Shown piece after piece: positions 21,220 to 32,607 of a DNA stretch of 64,000 nt. Made by a program: the position numbers and the translations under genes. How positions within the stretch are numbered: the stretch's first letter is position 1; the number at the start of each line of letters is the position of its first letter. This DNA comes from Diospyros lotus (taxonomy: Eukaryota; Streptophyta; Magnoliopsida; Ericales; Ebenaceae), in NCBI RefSeq assembly GCF_014633365.1, contig NC_068345.1, forward strand, positions 14,020,058-14,084,057, read 5' to 3'. Under the pieces are notes generated by a model. It had not been told where the DNA came from. It did not search any database and was given only the letters and a program-made list of their open reading frames with translations.

Positions 21220-24200
21220 TGTTATGAATGTTTTGATGAGGACTACTTTATGTCAAAACTTTAATGTTCTTTTATGTTATGTTCTCATAGGCTCATTAAT
21301 ATGTTTTGCACTAGTATATTGCTTAAGGATATGTTAAGCCTATATAGATAGAATATATGTTAAGATTGCCTTGAGAATATATAAGGTCAAGGAACCTTGA
21401 TAAGTTTATCTGGTAGTATGATTTATCTTTAATGTTCTCATATCTGCTAAAATGGTTTTAGCCATATGTTATTGAAATGTCTTTTTATATGCTTCTCTTT
21501 GGGGTGATCCTAAAGATAATGCATGAGTATTTGTTGAAGTTCATGATATACTAAGTGATATAGGTGGCAACATTACTTAAAGTTTAAGAGTAATGTTTTC
21601 TATATTTCATATTTGATGTTAAGTGTTAGACATCAAGATTTTTTAGTAAATGATCATATACTCAAGTGATGGTACTTGAGTTTTGATTTATAGAATTTAA
21701 ATTATCTTATCCTTTGTGATAAGGCTATGCTAATAACTTTAATATGTTTTATTTGTGATTAATCTTATTTTATTCCTTATTTGTCAATTTGTTTGATTTG
21801 TAAATAGCTTGCTCTAGGATTTCAAGGGATATGTTAAGTATCCATAATACATGGGTTTCATGTAGACCTCAAAATACTTAGAGTAAACTTAAGGTTGGAA
21901 AATATCGTAAGTGCTCAAAATGTGTGGAAACATTGTCCCAAATCTAAGAGCAATGTGTTTTATTTTATTTCAATCATCTTTGCTCTTGAGTAAATATATA
22001 TGTGTTTAGGAAAGTGATTCTAAATTCTAATTCATAAAGTCTGAATTATCTATTTGATATTTAATATCATATTCTTAAGGCTCTCAATATTATGAAATTT
22101 AATGGAAGAACATTTAAGATTTTATTAGTTGAATGTTTGTTGCTTTGATTCAAGTATTTATAAAATTGTTGATTTCAAGCAGCATTTGGTTAAGCTACTG
22201 AAAATCCATCTTCTCAAGCTTATAGTTGAGTAATGGTTAATCACTCGAATAAGAATGAAGATGTAATTAAGTGGTATTATTTTAAAGCATCTAGATATAG
22301 TCACTATATTTCTTAAAAGAATTTAAATGTTATATGTGTTCCAAGCAATACTTCCTAGTGTTGCTCATGTTTAAGTTCAATACATTTGAGTAATAGAATT
22401 CTAAAATTTCTACCTTTCAAGAAATACTCAAAATATGCATTAATAATATTTGTGTATGATGGCATAGGATTTATAAAATAGAAATCATATATGCCTTGTC
22501 CATCTTATATGTGCTCTTATTTGGTTAAATATAAATGAGACATGATCATGCTCAAGTAAGAGTATCATTAAGCTAAATGATGTGCTCAACATATTTGCAA
22601 TATTCTATATGTTTTATTTCAGTCAAGAAATGTTAAGTTACTTGAATTATGAATATTTCATGTGAATATGTTTCATAAAGTTTTTGTAAATAAGTATGAT
22701 GCATCTTTATGATACATGTTGTGTATTAATGTATGAGCCATTGTAGAATAATTCTTATTTGAATCTAGAAAAAGGAAAGCCTTTAGTTGAGTAAGATATA
22801 TTGTTTTCAACTTGTTGTCAAAGCCATATGCTTTAAAAATATCTCATTTATTCTCTAAGACTTTCTATGTAACCAAGTAAATGTGATTGAAAAATTAGTT
22901 TTATCTAACTTTCACAAACAGTAGTTGTGTGATAAATGTTTTGGCTTAATGTGTTATGTTAAGTCATATATTAGATATTGATGAGAAAATTTGTTTTGAT
23001 GATGGATGATGATATTCAAAACAATATATGTTGATTGAATGTTAGTCAAGTATCTCTCTTCAATAGTCAAGTGATTTTGCTTAAACAAAGATTATGAAGT
23101 TTTATTCTCTTTCAATCGAGTATTTTTCATGTGCGAATACAAGTTAATGTATAATCAACTATTTCAAAGTGATAATCGAATATCTTATGCATGTCTCTAT
23201 ATAATCGAGTATCTATTAAGCATAATCAAGTGCAGTCAAAGCTTACTCGAGTAAAGACCTATATTAGTTGATTATTTTTGTGTTGAACCTGGAAATAGAG
23301 CTGTTAAACTAGCCGTTGCAAGTGCTTTTAATACACAATTTTGACCATTAAGGCTCTAAAATGACTCTAAATTTTACCTCATTCATTTATCTTGATTTTT
23401 GAATATTCTAATAATTATTTATGAAAAAAGAATGTTATACTTGTAGATTTCATTCTCTTGACAACAAGTATAAAAAAAGATGAAGATGAAGAAACATGTT
23501 GTTGTTCTTGAATACTTTCTACTGCCTTGAGCCAAAAAATTTCTTCAACTTATCATTTTTAATAATAAAAAAAAAGAGAAAAAGAGTGTTTATCATCTTT
23601 ATATTCTTTTGATCTCTCTTTTCTTTGTGAGAAGATACTTTCATTCTTTCAATTTTATCTTGTAAGATATTCTCAAAGTGTCTATATTGTAAACCTCACT
23701 TCTTTTTTTGTGGTTAGTGCTTGAGCCCATAAAAAGCACCGTTTAAGAGGTTCCAGCTGCTTCTTATAAAAACTGCTTGTAGTTGGTTACTGTTGAGCCA
23801 TTGAAAAGGAGAAGTTACAGCTGCACCTGTCAAAAGCTGAGGTTATAGCTAAGCTGGTAAAAGTTATAATAGATTGTTGAAATCTTTGGTGATGAGCCAA
23901 GGAAGTGGAATAGGTTAGTTGAGCCGAACCACTTTAAAATCCTTGTGTGCTGCATTGTTCATTTATTTATATTTCAGCCAGTTTAAATTCTACTTTCAAC
24001 AAGTGTTATCTTTTAACAAAATTGTTATCAGTTTTAATTGTCAACAACAGCTTTCTAAAACCTTAAAAGGAACAATCTTTTTGTGTTGAAATTATTCTAC
24101 ACTTATTACAATCATTTTCTATCAAGATTATATTTAAAAGCATTAACGTTCATAGTTTTAAAAAGGGAAAACTATTTTATTCAAAGACTCTTTAAAATCA

Positions 24201-24251
24201 AGAAAAACTTTTGAAAATCCAATTCAGCCCCCCTCTTAGGTGTCTATAATC
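21220..24251 (+). mobile_element. Long solo LTR (about 3.0 kb), Copia/SIRE-like
   Basis: The segment begins TGTTATGAATGTTTTGATGA, like long Copia LTRs, and ends with AATTCAGCCCCCCTCTTAGG, the C-rich phrase typical of the end of such LTRs. The pentamer TTTTA flanks it at 21215-21219 and 24252-24256. The final bases (ATAATC) differ from the canonical ATAACA, so the right edge is uncertain by a few bases. There is no coding capacity and no internal region, hence solo LTR. AT-rich with only short spurious ORFs. Confidence 0.6.
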
Positions 24252-24388
24252 TTTTACAATTATGGATGACGTTTATCTCTTATAGAAGAAATTTATCATG
24301 CCCTTTTGGGGATAAAATTTCTTATGGATGATCGTCTTTCTTTTTCCCTAAAGGATTTTCAACTATCGGAGTTATTGGATTTATGAAT

Positions 24389-24885
24389 TGTGTGGGACCC
24401 CCCGTATTCAGGAAAATGCTTTGGTCGTGTCACTTGATATTCCTGCACGTCTCGAAGGACAAAAGGATTGCTAGCCCTCTATTGTCGCAGATGCGGGCTG
24501 AGGCTGCGGCTGCAAGCTAAAGTTGTGGGAAGCAGTCATGGCCCCATGAGGGTCACAAGCTATAGCCACAATTGCGGCTTGAGGCCATGGCTACGAGTAT
24601 TTAGGGGCCATAGGGTTGAGGTCGTGACCACGGGCTAGAGACACGACTGTAGGCTGAGGCCACGGGCCCTTAAGAGCCTTGGGGCTAAGGCTACAACCGC
24701 AGCCCCTTTAAGGGTTGTGTGTTGAGGACACAAGCCCTTGTGGGCAGCAATCCTCTACATGCTTATTTGGTCCACGAAGATTTCATATGCCTCTTCTTTC
24801 GTTCCACCCATTTGGGTTGATAATTTGATTTAATTAATTTTTTTCCTTTTATTTTGTCTTTTTGTACTATGGTGTATCAATTCTA
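24389..24885 (+). mobile_element. Dispersed direct repeat, copy B (probable 3' LTR)
   Basis: Starts TGTGTGGGACCCCCCGTATT, a common LTR start in plants, and continues through a GGC/GCC-rich tract that is degenerately repetitive (ggctgaggctgcggctgc). The right 300 bases match copy A at 14335-14650 and end at the same GTATCAATT. The pair would bracket a ~10-kb element containing the coiled-coil ORF and the 80-bp array, later invaded by the minus-strand Gypsy and the solo LTR. Confidence 0.5.
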
Positions 24886-26570
24886 TATTATATATGTGTG
24901 TGTACGTTTTGACCTCATAATTTAATATTTTTTGAGAGGTTCATGGTCTCTCATAGTAGGTCTTCTACTACTGGCTTCCGAGCTTGGGCTATCTTTTCTG
25001 GGTTGGCCCGACTTTTCAGGTTAATCCGCCTTTTTTATTTTAATTTATTAATTAATTTCTTTTGATATTTTTATCACGACACATCATTTTTCATACATAT
25101 GCACCACATTGTATACATTAATTTCTTGTCTTTTTTCATCAAATCTTTAATCTTTTTGCTTGTAATTTATCTAAATTGGTGCCCAAATGTTGACAAATTA
25201 GCTTCAAGATTCAATTCTAGAGATTTGTTATGGATAAAGAAGTTTTTAAGGTAGTCAGTTGTCGGTTTTTATTTAGTTTTTAGTTTGTTTTTGCCATTTT
25301 CAACCCCTTATATCCTCGTCGTCAATCATTGAAATTCATACCAAAAATATGGGGTTACTCTTCTCCATGCCGCTTATAATACACATAAAATAACAAGGTT
25401 CAATTTAAAGCCAATTGATCGAAATTTGAGTCAAAAATGGCTTACTCAAGTTGGTCGTCATGTTGTTGAACAGATTTTTGGCAAACATCCAACCTTAGTT
25501 ACTTTTCATTTGAGGTCAATAACGCAAATTGAATGTGCCATCATGTTTGTAGGCCTGCCTCTTTGACTCCTATATTTTGATTCATCTTAACTTGAGTTGT
25601 TAAAATTCTATTTTGGTTCAAAATATACTACCTAATCAACACATTATGCGTTTTAACCAAATTTAGAGTAAAATAAGTTCTAATTGATTCAATGACTTTT
25701 TATGAAATTAGGTCATGAAGATTCACCTTAGTCCCCGTGTATGAAACTAGTATTGGACTCAACCCAATTTGATTTGGTTTGTGAAATTCCATTCTCAAAT
25801 TAGCTTCCTAGCTAACAAAAAATGTTAAGTATAAGTAATTTTGACAAAATTGCACTTAGACCTAGTATATTTATTAAATTATGCATATACCCCCATCTTG
25901 TTTCATTCAAATTGCACCAATACCTTATGATTTAGATTTTATTATGTATAAGACTATTAAATTCTCATAACACTATAGCCATGAAATTTATGAAGTTTGA
26001 AGTGTGAACACGAAGTTCACAATTATGCGATTAAAACACGATTTCAATGCCATGCATGCATATATGTAAGGTCAAAAATGAGTCAAGTCATTTGCGAGCA
26101 ACTCGGTATTCGACTCGATAAAATCTCATTCAAATTCACTAGTTAAAATAAACGAGCCGAACTTGAGACTCACTTTGAAACTTGATTTGTAAATGAGTCA
26201 AGGTTGAGCTCAGTAAAGCTCTTTGTTAAAAGTCAGGAACATGTTCGATTAAAAACTCATGAATACTAATAGGCTTGATTAGAGACTCATAAATTTACTC
26301 AATTAGAAATTTACGAATAACTCGTGAACAAACTAGTTAATAAATAGGTTAATACATTTATTTATAATTTTATAAATATATTATTTAACATAAAATTATC
26401 AAATTTTAAATATAATTGTTTCCTCAAATTTTGAATATTTTAACATTAGTACATTTATTTATAATTTTAACATAAAGTTATCAAATTTTGAATTTTGGCA
26501 TCATCTTTGCTCAAAAAGCTCTCTGTCTAATTATTACTACTCTAACAAGCTAGTCAGACTCATTTTCCCA
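24886..26570. other. Intergenic DNA without a recognisable gene
   Basis: AT-rich. The part 26090-26350 has many 'GAGCTCG / ACTCGT / GAGTC' phrases of the kind seen in degenerate plant DNA-transposon ends. They flank the pseudogene on the left, and similar GCTCGAG phrases flank it on the right (27090-27150). No ORF of interest. Confidence 0.45.
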
Positions 26571-27060
26571 ATGCCAAGCCTTTATGTCGTCCATCCCTCT
26601 CTAAGCCCTAACGATGGCAAACTGAAGGCCCTAGAATTCGACAACCTCTACTTGGTCGACAACAACTACAGCCACTATCTTAGCCAAGACATCAACAACA
26701 CGTGTTCCACTCCCTACATTAGTGCGCCTTCATGCCCCAGTCGTGGCCCAATTGGCTACTTCTTCAATGCACCAGCCAATCCAATGCACTATGTATTGTC
26801 CAAACCTTCGTCTTCATCTTCCAAGGTTGCAAATCTATTTTCAACTAAGTCATTCGACATGTTTGGTTTCCTTCGAGTTTGAATTTTCTTCTAGGTTCTC
26901 TCCCAATAGTTCAATTGCAAATGGATCAATGAGTTCGACAGACGAGTTGTTCTTGAATAGTCAAATCTGACCAATGAAGTTATCCTCACACTTGTAAAAG
27001 CCTCAAGTTTTAACTTCATAATTGGATCTTGAGATTGAAGAGGGTGGCAACAAAGCTCAG
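26571..27060 (+). pseudogene. DUF1645-like gene, decayed pseudogene
   Basis: The open frame 26571-26882 contains YISAPSCPSRGPIGYFFNAP and NPMHYVLS. A +1 shift then continues as FEFEFSSRFSPNS and SMSSTDELFLNSQI (frame of 26722-26970). After in-frame stops, PMKLSSHL and LDLEIEEGGNKAQ follow. The order 'SAPxSPxxGPIG...SPMHFVLS...FEFEFSARF...MSSADELFLNGQIRPMKL' is that of the plant DUF1645 family (function unknown; some members are stress-related). At least one frameshift and three stops break it. There is no recognisable intron, so a processed copy or transposon-carried fragment is possible. Family assignment is from memory. Confidence 0.65.
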
Positions 27061-27149
27061 ATTATCAACTTTTTGACAAGCCAAGCCAAGCCAAGCTTTA
27101 GAGCTCGAGCCTAGACAGTGGCTCGTTGAGCCAAGCCTGACCTTAACGA

Positions 27150-29734
27150 AGCTCAACTGGACTTAATTCAATTACAATGCTACATATATGACCATATCAT
27201 CACTCTTTATAACTTAGTACATAAACAAGGTAGTATATTATTCAATGGGTGATTGATGTTTCACCCCAAACCAAATAGTACGGCTTCAATTGACAAAAAA
27301 TAAACAATTATTACAACCTCATTTGTCATAATAGGTGTAAGAAGTTTATGCATAATATGTATATGTTCATACACACAAAAAATCATTTTGGATTTATGTT
27401 TTAGGATTTAAAGTTGTATTCAAATGTGTCACTAAGTGGTTCATCACTTAATTCGTTACATTTAAATGTGTTAGGTGACTTTGAGCGTTTCAAAAGAAAA
27501 GAAGAAAATGACCCATAATAAGAAAGTTTTTTATTTATGTTTTCTTGTAGTTTGAATATTTTTCACTAAAATGTGTAATTTCCTTATTTGTTCGACCTTG
27601 ATACATAGGATGTAATAAATTTAAGTTATTTCTTAATTTGGTGGTTTATTGTGTAATTACATCTCAGTTAGACTTGATGTAGACTACATTATATGTAAAA
27701 CTCTAATTAGATCTCTTAATTGTTGTTAAGGGGGCTAAAAGGGTGAAATTGTGAAAATTTGTGGGTGTGAATGTAATTTAAAAAAAAAAAACTAAATTTT
27801 CAAAACAATAACATACTTTGGAAGAATAGGGTGTTATAGTTGGGAAACTTGTGATACAATTTCTCAGAAGGAGAGATAAAATGCAAAAGGGTAGATAGCC
27901 AAAGCCAAAGCCAAAAAATGAAGGGGTAATCATCATGATGGGCTTCAAGAATGTGTCGATGCTTTCTTTTAGGAAGGAATCCCATTAATACCAACCAAGC
28001 TGACATTCCAAGAGATTGCCATGAGAATTTGACATGAATGAATACCAAGTTATTGAAGATCAAATTGAAATGATTTGATCTTACAAGAGAATATACACTT
28101 AGTTGCATCAAGGCTATGAGAAATTAAGTGTACAAGTTGTGTATGTACCAACCAGACCAGCTTTAGAAAGAGCACAAACTAGCTGAACCAGAGTGAATGA
28201 GTGAGTGAGTCACAAGATCTACCAGGGTGATGAATTTAGTAGACACCCCATCTTTTAAGAATTCCTTTGACAAGTGTAAAAGAAATTGGAAGAAAGAAAG
28301 GACGATAAAAAACAATTAGTCATTTGTAGGGAACAGTTTATTTCTTTTGCAATTAATTTCATCTAAATTGCAACAGAAACGAGGATATTAGAGTAGAACA
28401 CTTGAAAAATAATTATAACAAAGAATTAATTTCTTATAAATTGCAAAAGAAATTAATAGAAGAAACACCACATAAGAAATGCACAATGACACAACCAACA
28501 ACAACAACCAGAATTTCACGCTCGACACTAGAGAAAAGGTCACCGAGAGACTTGTCGCTTCCCTTCAGAAACTTTATAGGTAAAAACAAGTCATCGGAGG
28601 AGGACAAGTCAGATGCTCACATGCGCGATTAGCAACTAGTTCTCTAACGAGTGAACTAGTAAAGGATCTCGGCCAATGAGATCTCACAAACCTTCAACTT
28701 ATATTGCTAGGTATGTCTCTCACTAACATATAAAAATATACGATCAAATCAACAAGAAAATAAAATCTAGGATACCAAAAATAAGCACACAAAAAAAAAA
28801 GGATTCCAATACACTTGCATATACAAGGTGCATGTGAGGCAAGCGCCCTCATGCGCCTTGGCAGCGCCTCATGCATGATGCTACGCCTCAATGGTGATGA
28901 GGCCTTTGCCAACTATGATCCAAACATGACCTTAAATTCTTAACTTGATTGAAGCAAATGAAATCGTATAATGAAAATTACAGCAGTAACTTTTTATCAA
29001 TGAGTCATTTGTTTTGCATGTTCACTCTCTGCAGGCTGAACTCCATAGATTAGATATGTTGTTACCTTTGGCTTTAGGGTTTAGAGTTTAAGATCTTGGC
29101 TAATCAAATGTAATATGCAGGGGGATGGAGGCCTAGCAACAAAGAACCGAAAAGTTCCCTTACAAGTTCACAATTTTTCTATAATACTTCATGGATTTGC
29201 CCCTTTACAACAACAATATGATGTTATATGTACCTGCAGTCTCCCATCAAAAACCCTACTTCACGAACTAACTTAACTACCAATTCCACCAGTAGCTCAA
29301 TGTGATAATTTTTCACACCAAAACTCACACGCAGAGACAGGATTTGTCCTGATAAGGAAATGTAAATAGAATTCCTCCAACTCATTGCCCAAGTTAAAAC
29401 TAACATTAAAAACAAAAATGCCTTTATGCTTTGTCCAACCCCCACACTTTTCCAATCTGCATCTGACCTTAAGTCTCCATCAGAAGTATTAATTTACTCT
29501 GATGAGCTATAAAACATGTTATTCAGTGCCTGTATGTGGACATAAAAGGACCCAGGAAGTCGTATAATTACCTGGCTAAGGGAATTGGTATGAAACTTCC
29601 AGTACAGAGTTACTAATTTACCATCCGGATCAATCTCTCAAATACATTGATGAACTCAACCCAGGAAAAAAAAAAAAACCAACATGAATAAGGAACACTC
29701 TGGTTCTGAACCCAAAAACTTGAGGGGTCTTCAA
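27150..29734. other. Intergenic DNA without a recognisable gene
   Basis: No coding resemblance seen. 28800-28910 contains 'GCGCCTCATGC' phrases of a kind common in degenerate repeats. Roughly 29470-29734 may be the 3' UTR of the MIC10 gene if its third exon is correctly placed. Confidence 0.4.
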
Positions 29735-29761
29735 TCAACTCTCATCTCTGTTCTGTTCATC
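29735..29761 (-). CDS. MIC10: MIC10 exon 3 (inferred terminal exon)
   Basis: On the minus strand a pyrimidine-rich tract and CACAG are followed by nine codons, D-E-Q-N-R-D-E-S-stop. The phase matches the end of exon 2 and the acidic C terminus suits plant MIC10. The distance (8.5 kb) and short length make chance possible. A sequence resembling a 3' UTR follows toward 29470. Confidence 0.5.
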   Translation of the reverse strand, partial: DEQNRDES

Positions 29762-32576
29762 CTGTGAAAAGGAAAAAGAAGAAATCACACTTCCTGAAAT
29801 GTGTTGTTAATCCATAAGATGCATACAACAGTTCAGAAGAAGTCAGAACAATTGATCTAATATAATAAACCACCATAAGGTATCATGCTATGTAGTTGAT
29901 CCCACCAATGGCATTAAGGCCTGTGATGATTAGGATCATGATTTGTATTCAGATAAGAATCCTGTGGCCCAAAATTTCATGATTGCATCTACCATTTCGT
30001 GAGGTTAATGAACAGAAAAGATGAAGATGGCAGGTTATCTACTAGTGTAAACCTGGATTCACACAAGAAGCCACAAAATGGAAATAGTTTGCTGAACCGG
30101 GACATCAAAAAGAGCTTAGTATAATGGCTCTGAAGCATTAACACAAAAATCATATGAAAGGTAAGAAGGATGTCAAACTTCATATAAACAAACCTATAAT
30201 GCTCTTTAGTTAATTTACACACAAACACAAACCCAAAAAAACAAGAAAGAAAGAAAGAAAAAGAAAAGCCCCAGAGAAAATGTTAGAAGGATGTTATGTA
30301 ATAATGTAAAACTTCACTCTTTCCTTCCCCACCCTTGCTTTTAACTATCCTGTGATAGGTGTAGATGTCATGGAAACTTCAAGAAACCCATCCATAGCAT
30401 TTCAATGCAGAGAGAGCATACTGTTTCAGTGATCTTAGTGATAGGGAACATTGTGTTCACTGTTGTTCCAAAAATACTGAATGCATATTATAGTGAAATG
30501 GGGCCCTCTCAATCAAGATAAAAACCAAAATGATGACAAAGCTAACATAATAAAACATAATAAAACTAAATCCTTCTCTCAAGCATGATAAAACTCTGCA
30601 CCAAATCCTTCTCTCAAGCATATTTGGGAATCAACACATGGATAATTATTTTTTATTTTTTTTATTCCACTAAGTCTCTACTTGTTTACATTGAAAAATA
30701 ATTTTCATATAAAAATATTTTACAAAACTATTTTTCATCTTATTTTCCAATGTTTGACATGCAATTAAAAAATTTTGACAAATTAAATGTCACGAAATAC
30801 ATTCACATCTAAACCCTAAACAAGTATACATATTGTTTGTGAACATGTTTATCTTCAAAAATATTTTAAATTAAACATATTTTTCATATTATTTCTACAT
30901 AAAATATTTTTTTTAAAAAAAGGCCAACCACTACAAAAACTAACAATGCTCTATACAAGAGTGATTCCTCGTCAAACAACAAATCTTTACCTTTGGTCTC
31001 AAAACCAAAATTGATTAACCAAATTTTTCTAGGTTTCTTTTTTTCTTTTATATTTTGGTGTAAAATTCTACCAAAAGTCTCTGCCATTTGTATTGATAGT
31101 AAGATTCCATTAAAACTAAAAAAAAAACTTTATTAGATAATTATAAGATCAATTTTGCTACATGGCATAGAATGTTGGGGAATAAAGCATCAAAAACATG
31201 TGAGCGCATAACAAAGATGAGGATGTTATGATAAATGTGTACACACACAAAAGAAAATCTTTTATGCAATAATTTTTCTACTAAAGGATTTACATATGTA
31301 CATGAGCGCGTAACAAAGATGAGGATGTTACAATAATTTTTCTACCAAAGGATTTACATATGTACATAGATTTTAAAAAAAGCTTTTATGAAGGTTATTA
31401 AAGACATGTATTGTGGAACAACATCTGTTAGAAGACTCAGAACATGTGGAGGAGATGTTGAGGCTTTTTCCATTACAATTGAATTACATTAAGTATCTTC
31501 TTTAAGCCCTTTTCTATTTACCCTAGTAATGGATGAACTCACTAACATATCCAAATAGAGGTGCTTTGATGTATGTTATTTCTCTATGACATTGTGTTGG
31601 TGGATGAAACAAAGGATGATGAAATACAAAGATCTAGATATAGAGGAATACTTTAATCAGATTAAACACCAAATATATTGAATGTGAGTTTAATAAAAAT
31701 ATAAGTTTGGATAATGTTTTGCAAAATTGAAAGATCCAATCATACCAAGAAAAGATCAGTTCAAATATCATGGATTGATCATCCAAAAAAATTGGGGAGA
31801 TAAATGGGGATGCTATTGAAAGAATTAAGGCAGAATGATTAAAATAAAAAAAGTACATCCAGCATTTTATGTGATTATAAGATCCCATTAAAACTAAAGG
31901 ACAAAATTTATAAGATAACTATAAGACCAACCTTGTTGTCCAGCATAGAATGTTGGGCAATAAAACACCAACATTTGCAAAATATGTGTAAAGGAGATGA
32001 GTATGTTTAGATGGATGTGTGTCTGTACTAAAAACAAAAGATAGAACTAGATATAAGATTATTCTTAATAAGGTTGGAGTGACTCCTGATTAAAGATAAG
32101 ATGCAATGAGACTTAATTAAGATGGTTTGATCATGTGAAACGATCAATAAAAGCCCTTATGAGAAGAGTAGGTGGATTTTTGAACAATTATCCAGCAAAG
32201 GAGGTAAGGAAGATTTGGTGAAAGATACTTAGACATGATAAGATTTGGTGAAAGATAAAGCAATTGACAGAAATAAGTGGTAAGCTAAAATTCGTGTAGG
32301 CAACCCTACATGGTGAAATAAGCGCTTAATATGTTGTATTTAAAAGGTAGTGAAACTTTAAAGAAGAAATTTGTCACGACCCCAAGGAACCCCCAACGAT
32401 ATAATAGTCGTATGAATTATAGGTTTCTTATTTTGATTGTGTTGCTATTATAGATGTTAGTATGTTGTTAATATATCCAATTGTAAGCCTATAAATAGAC
32501 TTGAGTAGTTAGAGAATGGGAAGCTTTTTGAATGATAATTGAATTCCATTTTCCCTCTCTCAATTTTTCTCCATTC

Positions 32577-32607
<31 letters not shown>

